Source: Metabacillus lacus
GTDB lineage: Bacteria; Bacillota; Bacilli; Bacillales; Bacillaceae
DNA length: 64,000 nt
Assembly (NCBI RefSeq): GCF_009674805.1
Contig: NZ_WKKI01000001.1
Span: 62,001 to 126,000 of the forward strand
Direction of reading: 5' to 3'
Within the stretch, counting starts at the first letter, position 1. The number at the start of each line of letters is the position of its first letter. The notes under the pieces were generated by a model that was not told where the DNA came from, searched no databases, and saw nothing but the letters and a program-made list of their open reading frames with translations. Both the position numbers and the translations under genes were made by a program. Shown in pieces: positions 40,379 through 49,692 of this stretch.

Positions 40379-40465
40379 AAGGAGGTGATGGTAAGCTTAT
40401 TCGGAAGTGAATTCCATCATTTTGTGGAATGCAACAAATTATATTAATCGGGGGTTAAGAAAATA
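40379..40465 (+). promoter_or_regulatory. Structured leader of the BMP lipoprotein gene
   Basis: Contains an 11-base perfect match to the 16S 3' end (AAGGAGGTGAT, 40379-40389). Two hairpins share CCA: TGATGG (40386-40391) with CCATCA (40414-40419), and ATTCCA (40411-40416) with TGGAAT (40425-40430). They cannot form together, and the first covers part of the Shine-Dalgarno. No T run follows, so any control would be translational. Confidence 0.45.
40388..40447 (+). CDS. Possible 19-residue leader peptide
   Basis: ATG-initiated frame of 19 codons (MVSLFGSEFHHFVECNKLY) ending 18 bases before the lipoprotein start. The ATG is only two bases from the GGAGG core, too close for efficient initiation by usual rules, so translation is uncertain. 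The strong Shine-Dalgarno has no other start codon at better distance. Confidence 0.25.
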   Translation: MVSLFGSEFHHFVECNKLY

Positions 40466-41545
40466 ATGAAAAAGAAAATGGGTTTAGCACTTACATTAAT
40501 GCTTGCGGCAGGATCAATTTTAGGAGCCTGCGGCGGAAATTCTAACAATACTTCCGGCAGTACTTCCGGCAGCGGAGAAGAAGGAGACAAAGCGTTTACA
40601 GTAGCGATGGTTACAGATGTTGGCGGCGTTGATGACAAATCCTTCAACCAGTCTGCTTGGGAAGGACTAAAAGCTTACGGTGATGACAACAGCCTTGAAA
40701 AAGGAAGCAAAGGCTATGATTATCTTCAATCTGCCAGTGATGCAGACTACGCAACAAACCTGAATACACTTGCACGTAAAAATTTCGACCTTATCTACGG
40801 AATCGGCTACCAGCTTCAGGGAGCTGTTGAAGAAATCGCACAGCAGCAGAAAGAATCTAAGTTTGCTATTGTAGATAGCGTAGTTGAGCAGCCTAACGTA
40901 GCCAGCATCAACTTTAAAGAGCACCAAGGATCATTCCTTGTAGGAGTGGTTGCAGGATTGACTACTAAAACTAACAAAGTTGGTTTTGTTGGCGGTATGG
41001 AATCTGATCTTATCACTAAATTCGAAGTAGGGTTCATCGAAGGCGTTAAGGCTGTAAATCCTGATGCAACAATCGATGTCCAGTATGCTGGCGCTTTTGA
41101 TAAAGCAGATTTAGGTAAAGCGATTGCTTCCAGTATGTATAAATCTGGTGCGGACATCATTTACCATGCAGCAGGCGGCACTGGAAACGGAGTATTCTCA
41201 GAAGCTATCGATCTTAAAGTTGCTGATCCTGAGCGTGAGCTTTGGGTAATCGGAGTAGACAAAGATCAGCATGAAGAAGGTAACGGCAAAACGAAAGACG
41301 GCGAAGATTTTAACATTACACTTACTTCAATGGTAAAACGTGTTGACGTAGCAGTAAAAGACCTTGCTGAAAAAGCAAAAGACGGCAACTTCCCTGGCGG
41401 AGAAATTATTGAATACGGCTTGGAAGAAGATGCAATCGGAATTGCACCATCTACAGAACACCTTTCAGAAGAAATCATCAAATCTGTTGAAGATTACAAA
41501 CAAAAAATCTCCAGCGGTGAAATTGAAGTTCCAACTAAAAAATAA
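40466..41545 (+). CDS. nupN: BMP-family nucleoside-binding lipoprotein
   Basis: Substrate-binding protein of a nucleoside ABC importer. The 359-residue precursor has a lipoprotein signal with lipobox ILGAC and lipidated Cys22, then a Gly/Ser/Asn-rich tether, then the BMP/PnrA fold ([22 protein letters not shown] near 47-68, [22 protein letters not shown]). The Asp of TDVGG and the downstream aromatic residues are typical purine-nucleoside ligands in this family. It precedes the ATPase and two permeases of the same system. Ribosome site GGGGGTTAAG is weak and about 11 bases away. Confidence 0.93.
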   Translation: MKKKMGLALTLMLAAGSILGACGGNSNNTSGSTSGSGEEGDKAFTVAMVTDVGGVDDKSFNQSAWEGLKAYGDDNSLEKGSKGYDYLQSASDADYATNLNTLARKNFDLIYGIGYQLQGAVEEIAQQQKESKFAIVDSVVEQPNVASINFKEHQGSFLVGVVAGLTTKTNKVGFVGGMESDLITKFEVGFIEGVKAVNPDATIDVQYAGAFDKADLGKAIASSMYKSGADIIYHAAGGTGNGVFSEAIDLKVADPERELWVIGVDKDQHEEGNGKTKDGEDFNITLTSMVKRVDVAVKDLAEKAKDGNFPGGEIIEYGLEEDAIGIAPSTEHLSEEIIKSVEDYKQKISSGEIEVPTKK

Positions 41546-41565
41546 TCAGCATGAATTCTAGGATC

Positions 41566-41594
41566 AAGGCTAGAATATATATCTAGCCTTTTTC
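41566..41594 (+). terminator. Hairpin after the lipoprotein gene
   Basis: 9-base-pair stem AAGGCTAGA/TCTAGCCTT with TTTTTC. Partial termination here would make more binding protein than transporter, a common design in ABC operons. Confidence 0.8.
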
Positions 41595-41705
41595 TTACGA
41601 AAAAAATCATTGATTAAGAGTCTATAAGACTAGATTTGTAGATTCTTAGGTGATGATTTTTCAGCAAATTACCCTAATACTCTCTATTAAAAGGAGTGAA
41701 CCCCT

Positions 41706-43229
41706 TTGGAATACGTAATTGAAATGCTCAATATCAGAAAGGAATTTCCCGGCATTGTTGCAAATGACAACATTACACTTCAGGTAAAACCAGGTGAAAT
41801 ACATGCGCTGCTCGGGGAAAACGGGGCAGGTAAATCAACGCTTATGAACGTTCTGTTTGGTTTATATCAGCCTGAGCGTGGAGAAATTCGAGTAAAGGGA
41901 AATCCGGTAAGCATAACAAACCCCAATATCGCTAACGATCTTGGAATAGGTATGGTACACCAACATTTCATGCTTGTCAACACTTTTACTGTTACCGAAA
42001 ACATTATTTTAGGTAACGAACCACAAAAAGCAGGTAAAATTGACATGAAGCATGCAGAAAAGCTGGTGAAAGATATTTCTGAAAAATACGGACTTTCCGT
42101 AGATCCGTCAGCTAAAATAGCCGATATTTCAGTTGGTATGCAGCAGCGGGTTGAAATACTAAAAACCCTGTACAGGGGGGCAGAAATTTTAATCTTTGAT
42201 GAACCTACGGCAGTATTGACTCCTCAGGAAATTAAAGAACTTGTTCAAATAATGAAAACCCTTATTAAAGAAGGAAAGTCCATTATTCTTATCACGCACA
42301 AATTAAAAGAAATCATGGAGGTATGTGACAGAGTTACCGTCATTCGAAAGGGTGCTGGGATAGGGACGGTAAATGTGTCAGAAACCAATCCAAATGAACT
42401 CGCTTCATTAATGGTTGGCAGGGAAGTCCTGTTTACTACTGAAAAAACGTCAGCAAATCCTAAGGAAAATGTACTGAATATTCAAGGATTAACAGTAAAA
42501 GACGCAAGAAATGTCACAGCTGTAAATTCTCTTAATCTTTCTGTCAGAGCAGGTGAAATTGTCGGCATAGCCGGCGTAGATGGAAACGGACAGTCCGAGT
42601 TAATTGAGGCAATTACGGGACTTAGGAAAATTGAATCAGGCAGCATTTCATTGAATGGCAAAAACATTCAAAATCTTCCTCCGAGAAAGATTACAGAATC
42701 CGGATTGGGCCATATCCCTCAAGACCGCCATAAACATGGTCTCGTACTTGATTTTCCTATTGGGGAAAACATGGTGCTTCAAACCTATTATCAAAAGCCT
42801 AACTCCAATAGGGGTGTTCTAAACTTCAAGGAAATATATAGTAAAGCAACATCACTCATAAAGGAATTTGATGTGAGAACACCTAGTACTTCCACACTTG
42901 CCAGAGCTTTATCGGGCGGAAATCAGCAAAAAGCGATCATCGGCCGGGAAGTAGACCGAAATCCTGATTTATTGATTGCAGCTCAGCCTACAAGAGGACT
43001 GGATGTGGGAGCGATAGAATTTATTCATCGCAGACTGATTGAGCAGAGAGATCAAGGAAAAGCAGTTTTGCTTCTTTCTTTTGAACTTGATGAAATTTTA
43101 AATGTCAGTGACCGGATTGCTGTCATCTACGAAGGACAGATTATAGCGGTTGTAGACCCGAAAGAAACAACAGAACAAGAACTGGGCTTGCTAATGGCAG
43201 GCAGCAGGAAGGCAGGTGCTGCAACATGA
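41706..43229 (+). CDS. nupO: Nucleoside ABC transporter, tandem ATP-binding protein
   Basis: 507-residue protein with two ABC domains, as in ribose/nucleoside importers. First domain: Walker A GENGAGKST (about 37-45), VGMQQR signature, Walker B ILIFDEPTAVLTP. Second domain: Walker A is GVDGNGQSE (about 292-300), lacking the Lys-Ser/Thr, and the signature is LSGGNQQK with Walker B LLIAAQPTRGLD. One degenerate site is the rule in this family. TTG start behind AAAAGGAGTGAACCCCT. It overlaps the first permease by four bases. Confidence 0.95.
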   Translation: MEYVIEMLNIRKEFPGIVANDNITLQVKPGEIHALLGENGAGKSTLMNVLFGLYQPERGEIRVKGNPVSITNPNIANDLGIGMVHQHFMLVNTFTVTENIILGNEPQKAGKIDMKHAEKLVKDISEKYGLSVDPSAKIADISVGMQQRVEILKTLYRGAEILIFDEPTAVLTPQEIKELVQIMKTLIKEGKSIILITHKLKEIMEVCDRVTVIRKGAGIGTVNVSETNPNELASLMVGREVLFTTEKTSANPKENVLNIQGLTVKDARNVTAVNSLNLSVRAGEIVGIAGVDGNGQSELIEAITGLRKIESGSISLNGKNIQNLPPRKITESGLGHIPQDRHKHGLVLDFPIGENMVLQTYYQKPNSNRGVLNFKEIYSKATSLIKEFDVRTPSTSTLARALSGGNQQKAIIGREVDRNPDLLIAAQPTRGLDVGAIEFIHRRLIEQRDQGKAVLLLSFELDEILNVSDRIAVIYEGQIIAVVDPKETTEQELGLLMAGSRKAGAAT

Positions 43230-44272
43230 GTTTACATCGTTATTTACATTTACTGATTCCTATAGTTTCTGTACTTCTTGGACTGCTTTGTGGAGCAGTG
43301 ATTATGCTGGTCAGCGGCTATGATCCTGTAGCTGGATACAGCGCCCTGTGGTACGGAATTTTCGGCGAGTCTTATTATATAGGTGAAACGATCCGCCAGT
43401 TTACCCCTTATATCTTAACAGGACTTGCTGTCGCTTTTGCCTTTAGAACTGGTTTATTCAATATTGGAGTAGAGGGACAGGTTCTGGTAGGATGGTTTGC
43501 CGCAGTGTGGGTTGGAGTTGCTTTTGAGCTGCCAAAGCTTATTCACCTTCCGCTTGCCATATTGGCAGCAGCTATTGCCGGGGCACTGTGGGGATTTATT
43601 CCCGGTTTCTTAAAAGCGCGCTTTAAAGTACATGAAGTCATCGTTACGATCATGATGAACTATATCGCTCTGCATGTAACAAACTACATGATCAGAACTG
43701 TTCTTTCTGACAACGGAGACAGATCTGACAAAATCTTTTCCAGTGCTTCTCTCCGGTCAGAAACGTTTGAGAGCATGACTGACTATTCCAGAATGCATTA
43801 CGGAATTTTTATAGCGCTGGCAGCTGTGTTTATTATGTGGTTCCTTCTTGAAAAAACAACTAAGGGATACGAACTTCGGTCAGTGGGCTTTAATCAGGAA
43901 GCAGCGCATTATGCCGGAATGAACGTTAACCGCAATATTGTTCTTTCAATGGTTATTTCAGGTGCTTTTGCAGGTGTTGCCGGAGCTATGGAAGGCCTCG
44001 GAACATTTGAGTATGCTTCCATAAAAGGCGGCTTTACCGGTATCGGCTTTGATGGAATCGCAGTAGCTCTTCTTGGAGCGAATTCAGCGATTGGCATTAT
44101 TTTTGCAGCTTTTCTGTTTGGCGGTCTGAAAGTCGGGGCTTTGAATATGCCTTCTGAAGCTGGTGTTCCAAACGAGCTGGTTGAAATTGTGATTGCATTG
44201 ATTATTTTCTTCGTTGCTTCGAGCTACTTTATCCGCTGGCTGCTGCTTCGCTTTAAAAAGGAGGGGAAATAA
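43226..44272 (+). CDS. nupP: Nucleoside ABC transporter permease 1
   Basis: 348-residue inner-membrane protein of the BPD_transp_2 (branched-chain/ribose) permease family with eight to ten predicted membrane helices. Motifs include GLAVAFAFRTGLFNIGVEGQ (about 67-86) and the cytoplasmic coupling segment RSVGFNQEAAHYAGMNVNRN (about 218-237). The ATG lies inside the ATPase stop (ATGA), indicating translational coupling. Confidence 0.94.
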   Translation: MSLHRYLHLLIPIVSVLLGLLCGAVIMLVSGYDPVAGYSALWYGIFGESYYIGETIRQFTPYILTGLAVAFAFRTGLFNIGVEGQVLVGWFAAVWVGVAFELPKLIHLPLAILAAAIAGALWGFIPGFLKARFKVHEVIVTIMMNYIALHVTNYMIRTVLSDNGDRSDKIFSSASLRSETFESMTDYSRMHYGIFIALAAVFIMWFLLEKTTKGYELRSVGFNQEAAHYAGMNVNRNIVLSMVISGAFAGVAGAMEGLGTFEYASIKGGFTGIGFDGIAVALLGANSAIGIIFAAFLFGGLKVGALNMPSEAGVPNELVEIVIALIIFFVASSYFIRWLLLRFKKEGK

Positions 44273-45232
44273 GTGGGTATTCTTCAAGCGTTAGAAATCA
44301 TCATTCCTACAGCACTGTTTGTTGCAGCTCCACTTATTTTTGCTGCACTTGGAGGGGTTTTCAGTGAACGTTCCGGTGTTGTTAATATAGGCTTGGAAGG
44401 ATTAATGGTAATTGGAGCATTCGTGGGAATTGTTTTCAACTTAACTTTTGCTGATACGTTCGGCAATGCAACCCCATGGCTGTCCATCCTGGCCGCTATG
44501 GCTGCAGCCGCAGTGTTTTCCTTGCTGCATGCGCTAGCAACAATTACTTTCCGCGCGGACCAGGTTGTCAGCGGAGTAGCCATTAACTTCCTGGCTCTTG
44601 GCCTGACTTTGTTTCTAGTAAAGAACATTTACGAAAAAGGGCAAACTGACCGTATTTCTGTCAGCTTTAATAAATTTGATGTTCCTTTTCTCAGTGATAT
44701 CCCAGTGATTGGTCCCCTGTTTTTTTCAGGAGGCTACATTACTTCTTATTTAGCTATTTTGACAGCGGTAGCATCATGGTATGTCATTTATAAAACACCA
44801 TTTGGATTGCGCCTCCGCTCCGTTGGTGAGCATCCAATGGCTGCAGACACGATGGGGATTAATGTGACCAGAATGAGGTATATCGGAGTGATGTTGAGCG
44901 GTGCTCTCGCAGGAGTAGGCGGCGGGGTATACGCTACAATCATTTCAAGGGATTTCAGCCATGCTACGATCAGCGGACAAGGATTTATGGCATTGGCCGC
45001 TTTGATATTTGGTAAATGGCATCCGCTTGGAGCTATGGGGGCAGCACTGTTTTTTGGTCTTGCACAGGGGCTCAGCATCATTGGAGGCTCTATACCCTTA
45101 TTAAAAGACGTTCCATCAGTGTACCTGCTGATCACTCCTTATGTATTGACGATTCTCGCTTTAACTGGATTTATCGGGCGTGCAGATTCACCAAAAGCTC
45201 TAGGAACTCCATATATAAAAGGAAAAAGATAA
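44273..45232 (+). CDS. nupQ: Nucleoside ABC transporter permease 2
   Basis: 319-residue second permease of the importer, BPD_transp_2 family, with GGVFSERSGVVNIGLEGLM near the N-terminus (about 26-44) and the coupling loop RSVGEHPMAADTMGINVTRMRY. GTG start one base after the nupP stop, with AAAGGAGGGG overlapping the nupP end. It ends at a hairpin terminator, so the transporter unit stops here. Confidence 0.94.
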   Translation: MGILQALEIIIPTALFVAAPLIFAALGGVFSERSGVVNIGLEGLMVIGAFVGIVFNLTFADTFGNATPWLSILAAMAAAAVFSLLHALATITFRADQVVSGVAINFLALGLTLFLVKNIYEKGQTDRISVSFNKFDVPFLSDIPVIGPLFFSGGYITSYLAILTAVASWYVIYKTPFGLRLRSVGEHPMAADTMGINVTRMRYIGVMLSGALAGVGGGVYATIISRDFSHATISGQGFMALAALIFGKWHPLGAMGAALFFGLAQGLSIIGGSIPLLKDVPSVYLLITPYVLTILALTGFIGRADSPKALGTPYIKGKR

Positions 45233-45236
45233 ATCC

Positions 45237-45269
45237 AAAGCTGTTCTGAAAAGAACAGCTTTTTCTTTT
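45237..45269 (+). terminator. Terminator after the nucleoside transporter
   Basis: 11-base-pair stem AAAGCTGTTCT/AGAACAGCTTT with a GAAA loop and T run. Confidence 0.9.
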
Positions 45270-45271
45270 TG

Positions 45272-45328
45272 GCCGTATAGGATATCAACGTTAAAGGAAC
45301 AATTTAAAAAGTAAACCTAAAATACGGC
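45272..45328 (+). promoter_or_regulatory. Inverted repeat upstream of the MFS exporter gene
   Basis: GCCGTATAGG (45272-45281) can pair with CCTA (45316-45319) and TACGGC (45323-45328), enclosing a 34-base AT-rich loop. The 3' arm ends three bases before the AAGG of the ribosome site. Function unknown. Confidence 0.35.
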
Positions 45329-45342
45329 AAAAGGTGACGGAT

Positions 45343-46590
45343 ATGGGACAAAAGAAAAAATTAGATCTGCTTGCATTATCATCAGTTCCGCTTGTCATGA
45401 CACTTGGGAACTCCATGTTAATTCCGGTTCTTCCTTCTATAGAAAAAGAACTCGGCATCAGCTCTTTTCAAGTATCATTAATTATCACGGTATACTCCAT
45501 AGTAGCAATCATTTTGATTCCTATTGCAGGTTACCTTTCTGACCGGTTGGGAAGAAAGCTTGTAATGGTCCCTTGCCTGATCATTGCTGGTTTAGGGGGA
45601 GCAGTGTCAGCATGGGCTTCCTGGAAAATAAATGATCCGTTTATGTGGATTATCTTTGGCAGAGTCTTGCAGGGAATTGGATCTGCAGGAGCTGCACCTG
45701 TTGTAATCCCGCTGATTGGGGATATGTTTGAAAAGGATGAAGAGATCAGCGCTGGACTTGGTCTTACAGAAACCGCGAATACAGGAGGTAAAGTACTAAG
45801 TCCGATTATCGGAGCTTTCCTTGCTACGTTTATTTGGTTTTTGCCATTCTGGTTTATTCCATTTTTCAGCCTGGTGAGCGTACTGCTCGTTTTCTTCCTG
45901 GTTAAATCGCCTAAAAAGAAAAAGGAAAAGCAATCAATCAAGGAATTTTTCCATCAAGTGGGAAAAGTGTTTAAGAGCAGCGGACGCTGGCTTTATACGA
46001 TCTTTGCAGTGGGCTGTATTATTATGTTTGTACTGTTTGGTGTTTTATTTTACCTCTCAGATACGCTGGAGAAAAATTATCACATTAACGGAGTGACTAA
46101 AGGCTTGCTTTTGGCTATCCCGCTTTTGGCTTTATCAATCAGCTCCTATGTTTCGGGCAAAAAGATTGGAAATAACAAACATTTAATGAAAATGGTTACG
46201 CTTGGCGGAATGGGGCTTCTTGCAGTATCTTTTGTTGCAATTAGATTTCAGCATGAATTTCTCTTTCTACTGTCTTTTTTAGTACTCAGCGGAATTGGCA
46301 TTGGCGTATCGCTTCCTTGCCTGGATGCCCTGATTACAGAAGGAATTGAAAAAGAACAAAGAGGTACGATTACATCGTTTTACAGTGCAATGAGATTTAT
46401 TGGTGTTGCAGCAGGGCCTCCCACGTATGCGTTTTTAATGGGAAAAGGCGACCATATGATTTACTATGTATCCGGCGGGACAAGTTTACTCGCCTTCGTC
46501 CTGGTTCTCTTTTTTATCAGGCCGCCGGGCAAAGAGGAAGAAGAAAAAGACAAAAAGAATAAAGGGGAACACCTGCTGAACCCAACCTAG
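45343..46590 (+). CDS. ymfD: MFS drug/siderophore exporter (YmfD-like)
   Basis: 415-residue major facilitator with twelve predicted helices in the DHA1 efflux group. Motif A is GYLSDRLGRK (about 62-71); RVLQGIGSAGAAPVVIPLIGD (about 107-127) is motif B, and [10 protein letters not shown] (about 148-157) belongs to motif C. It holds the place of B. subtilis ymfD, described as a bacillibactin exporter; substrate here is unproven. ATG at 45343 chosen because AAAAGGTGACGG ends just upstream. A paralogue lies at 61084. The C-terminal tail is strongly charged. Confidence 0.88.
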   Translation: MGQKKKLDLLALSSVPLVMTLGNSMLIPVLPSIEKELGISSFQVSLIITVYSIVAIILIPIAGYLSDRLGRKLVMVPCLIIAGLGGAVSAWASWKINDPFMWIIFGRVLQGIGSAGAAPVVIPLIGDMFEKDEEISAGLGLTETANTGGKVLSPIIGAFLATFIWFLPFWFIPFFSLVSVLLVFFLVKSPKKKKEKQSIKEFFHQVGKVFKSSGRWLYTIFAVGCIIMFVLFGVLFYLSDTLEKNYHINGVTKGLLLAIPLLALSISSYVSGKKIGNNKHLMKMVTLGGMGLLAVSFVAIRFQHEFLFLLSFLVLSGIGIGVSLPCLDALITEGIEKEQRGTITSFYSAMRFIGVAAGPPTYAFLMGKGDHMIYYVSGGTSLLAFVLVLFFIRPPGKEEEEKDKKNKGEHLLNPT

Positions 46591-46633
46591 CATCGACTAA
46601 ATAAATAAGAAAAATTACAATAAGATATGCAAT

Positions 46634-46675
46634 GAAACGCTCAGAAAAGTTGTAACTCTGAGCGTTTCTTCTTAT
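46634..46675 (+). terminator. Terminator after the MFS gene
   Basis: 12-base-pair perfect stem GAAACGCTCAGA/TCTGAGCGTTTC with an 11-base loop, then TTCTTATT. Confidence 0.75.
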
Positions 46676-46912
46676 TGATCAATAGCGGCTGTTTCTTAGG
46701 AGATAAGAAAAACTTTATGGAAACAACCTGAAAATGCAGGTCCTGTGCGCTCACTCCGCTTCGCTATTTGAGAACCGCTGACTTCAATCCAGTTAGATTA
46801 TTCTCGTAAGTAAGAGAGGTCCTGCAGTACTCCCTCCGTTCTAACGGGCAGCGTAAAAATTGTTAACCGCACGATACTTCATAAATTTTAAAGAAGCCAT
46901 GAAGCACAAAGT

Positions 46913-46941
46913 TTCCTAAAATACCCTGCAGTTGATATAAT
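46913..46941 (+). promoter_or_regulatory. Promoter of ymfF
   Basis: TTCCTA (46913-46918), 17 bases, consensus TATAAT (46936-46941) with extended TGA. Confidence 0.5.
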
Positions 46942-47020
46942 TGCTAGGATAAAGGTATAGGTATATATATAAAAGTGGCAAAACTAAGTATGATGTTGTT
47001 TTATAACGAGGAGGTTATGT

Positions 47021-48298
47021 ATGAGTCTTATAAATGAAAACACAGTAGAACATAATGGAGTGAAAATTCACAGTATTTCAACCGAAAAGTTTAAAACAAA
47101 TACAATTGTACTCCGTCTGTCAGCACCCCTGAACAAAGAAGATGTCACACTGCGTGCCCTTTTGCCACATGTCCTGCAAAGGGCTGCGGCAGATTTTCCT
47201 TCCACAACAGAATTACGAAGATATCTGGATGAGCTATACGGTGCAACCCTTCATGTGGACTTGTCCAAAAAAGGAGAAAAGCATATTATCACTTTTAGAA
47301 TGGAGATAGCAAACGAACATTACTTAAAGGATAGTGAACCCCTGCTTGAAAAAGGGATGCAGCTGCTTTCACAAATTCTGCTGAAACCGCTTGTGGAGAA
47401 CGGCCGTTTTTCTGAAACTATTGTAAATCAGGAAAAAAGGACTTTAAAACAGCGAATTCAAGCAGTTTATGATGATAAAATGAGATATTCAAATTTAAGG
47501 CTTGTTCAGGAAATGTTTAAAAATGAACCTTATGCCCTGCATGTTAATGGGGAAGTTGACGCTATAGACCAAATCACACCCCAGTCTCTCTACGAATACT
47601 ATTCACGAATTTTGAAGGAAGATAAAATTGATTTGTACATTGTCGGAGATGTAAAAGACGAGGAAGCAGCCGAGTACGCTAAAAAATACTTTTTCATACA
47701 TGATCATATGTCTTCAAAAAGCATGGCAGAGAAGAAAACTGTGAGTGCCGGCGAAGTAAATGAAGTGATCGAAAAACAGGATGTGAAACAAGGAAAGCTG
47801 AATATGGGCTTTCGCACCAACATTGTGTACAGTGACAGCGATTATTACGCTTTGCAAGTGCTGAATGGTATTTATGGCGGTTTTTCACATTCCAAACTGT
47901 TTATCAACATTCGTGAAAAAGAAAGTCTTGCCTATTATGCAGCTTCCCGCGTTGAAAGCCATAAAGGTGTATTAATGGTGATGTCAGGCATTGAAGAGGC
48001 AAATTATGATAAAGCTCTGACAATTATTAAAAAACAAATGGAAGAAATTAAGAACGGAAACGTGTCAGACCAGGAACTATCTCAAACAAAAGCAGTCATC
48101 AATAATCAGCTTCTTGAAACCATAGATACTTCCTATGGGATGATTGAGGTGCTGTACCATAATGAAATTTCCGGAACGGACAGGACTTTTGATGAATGGA
48201 TGAATGGCATCAGCTCTGTTACAAGAGATGAAGTCATTGATGCTGCTAAAAAAATAGAACTGGATACAATATATTTTCTTAAGGGGGATGCGCAATGA
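47021..48298 (+). CDS. ymfF: M16-like peptidase homologue YmfF (no zinc motif)
   Basis: 425-residue insulinase-fold protein. Where active members have HxxEH it reads HVLQRAAADF (about residues 44-53), so zinc ligands are missing; the second half keeps LNGIYGGFSHSKLFINIREKESLAYYA. It overlaps ymfH, which has an intact motif, by four bases. The pair therefore resembles the inactive/active heterodimers of mitochondrial processing peptidase or AlbE/AlbF. AGGAGGTTATGT precedes the ATG. Substrate unknown. Confidence 0.92.
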   Translation: MSLINENTVEHNGVKIHSISTEKFKTNTIVLRLSAPLNKEDVTLRALLPHVLQRAAADFPSTTELRRYLDELYGATLHVDLSKKGEKHIITFRMEIANEHYLKDSEPLLEKGMQLLSQILLKPLVENGRFSETIVNQEKRTLKQRIQAVYDDKMRYSNLRLVQEMFKNEPYALHVNGEVDAIDQITPQSLYEYYSRILKEDKIDLYIVGDVKDEEAAEYAKKYFFIHDHMSSKSMAEKKTVSAGEVNEVIEKQDVKQGKLNMGFRTNIVYSDSDYYALQVLNGIYGGFSHSKLFINIREKESLAYYAASRVESHKGVLMVMSGIEEANYDKALTIIKKQMEEIKNGNVSDQELSQTKAVINNQLLETIDTSYGMIEVLYHNEISGTDRTFDEWMNGISSVTRDEVIDAAKKIELDTIYFLKGDAQ

Positions 48299-49584
48299 CA
48301 AACCCGATTCATTTTCAGCAGCTGAATGAAAAGCTTTATTATGAGCAGATGGAAAACGGGCTGGATGTGTACGTCCTACCTAAAAAAGGTTTTAATAAAA
48401 CGTACGCTACGTTTACAACTAAATATGGTTCTGTTGACAATGAGTTTGTTCCTTTAGGGAAATCCGACATGACAAGAGTGCCTGACGGGATTGCCCACTT
48501 TCTGGAGCATAAGCTATTTGAAAAAGAAGATGGAGATGTATTTCAGCAATTCAGCCAGCAGGGTGCTTCAGCGAATGCATTTACGTCATTTACCAGAACT
48601 GCTTATTTGTTCTCAAGTACTGCTAATGTAGAACGAAATCTTGAAACATTGATAGATTTTGTACAAGAGCCTTATTTCTCGGAAAAAACTGTCGAGAAAG
48701 AAAAAGGAATCATTGGGCAGGAAATCAATATGTATGACGATAATCCTGATTGGAGGCTCTACTTTGGCCTGATTCAAAACATGTACAGCGAGCATCCCGT
48801 CAGCATAGATATTGCTGGTACAATTGACTCTATTTCTAACATTACTGCCGATCTGCTGTATGAATGCTATCATACTTTTTACCATCCGAAAAATATGCTT
48901 TTGTTTGTGGTGGGGGCAGTTGATCCGGAAGCAGTGCTGCAGCAGGTAAGAAATAATCAAGCTAAGAAAGAATTTGCTGAAATGTCTTCTATCAATAGAA
49001 AGGAAGCTCATATTGAGGGCGGCGTTTCACAAAAGCAGCAGCAAATTCATATGAACGTCCAGACTCCTAAATGCCTCGTCGGTCTGAAATCTAAATCTCC
49101 AGACAGATCAGGGGAAAAGCTGCTGAAGCATGAGCTTTCCATGAATTTAATTCTTGACAGCTTATTTGGAAAAAGCTCGGATCAATACCGTTCACTATAT
49201 GAAAAAGGATTGATTGATGATACGTTCAGTTATGATTATACAGAAGAAAACGGATTCGGTTTTGCAATGATCGGAGGAGACACAGATCGGCCGGATGAAC
49301 TCGCTGAGGAAATTCAGCAAATACTTCTGAAAGCAAAAAAAGACGGCTTACATCAGGAAATTGTTGAAACGGCTAAAAAGAAAAAAATCGGATCTTTTCT
49401 GAGAGCAGTAAATTCACCAGAATATATTGCAAATCAGTTTACCAGGTACGCTTTTAATGACATGAATTTATTTGATGTCGTTCCGGTACTGGAAACGCTG
49501 AATGCAGACCACATACAGCAGACAATCAGTGAAAGTATTGATGAAAACCTGCTGACTGTCTGTCAGGTTCTTCCGAAGCAATAA
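48295..49584 (+). CDS. ymfH: M16-family zinc protease YmfH
   Basis: 429-residue insulinase-type metalloprotease with an intact HFLEH zinc motif (about residues 67-71) and the downstream glutamate in EKGIIGQEINMYDDNP (about 138-153). The second M16 half contains LILDSLFGKSSDQYRSLYEKGLI. It starts inside the ymfF stop (ATGA), so the two are translated together and probably form a complex. Processing of peptides or pheromone-like substrates is conceivable but not shown. Confidence 0.94.
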   Translation: MTNPIHFQQLNEKLYYEQMENGLDVYVLPKKGFNKTYATFTTKYGSVDNEFVPLGKSDMTRVPDGIAHFLEHKLFEKEDGDVFQQFSQQGASANAFTSFTRTAYLFSSTANVERNLETLIDFVQEPYFSEKTVEKEKGIIGQEINMYDDNPDWRLYFGLIQNMYSEHPVSIDIAGTIDSISNITADLLYECYHTFYHPKNMLLFVVGAVDPEAVLQQVRNNQAKKEFAEMSSINRKEAHIEGGVSQKQQQIHMNVQTPKCLVGLKSKSPDRSGEKLLKHELSMNLILDSLFGKSSDQYRSLYEKGLIDDTFSYDYTEENGFGFAMIGGDTDRPDELAEEIQQILLKAKKDGLHQEIVETAKKKKIGSFLRAVNSPEYIANQFTRYAFNDMNLFDVVPVLETLNADHIQQTISESIDENLLTVCQVLPKQ

Positions 49585-49606
49585 CATCCTTTTCAGGGTG
49601 TTTTTC
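49583..49606 (+). terminator. Terminator after ymfH
   Basis: 7-base-pair stem AACATCC/GGGTGTT (one G-U) with a 6-base loop and a short T run. Confidence 0.6.
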
Positions 49607-49692
49607 TTTGGACTTAAAGAATCTACCACAGAACATATATAGAAGATTACTTATACTTTTAATACATGATGCAATTATTGCTGGAGGAATAG

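Larger units (their letters stand above)
46591..47020 (+). other. Intergenic region between MFS gene and ymfF
   Basis: 430 bases without a gene. It holds the terminator at 46634-46675 and a promoter at 46913-46941. The middle (46740-46860) is richer in GC and contains CGCTTCG, GAGAACC and GCAGTACTC blocks that recur in the same order near 50779-50810. I see no credible coding frame. Confidence 0.6.
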
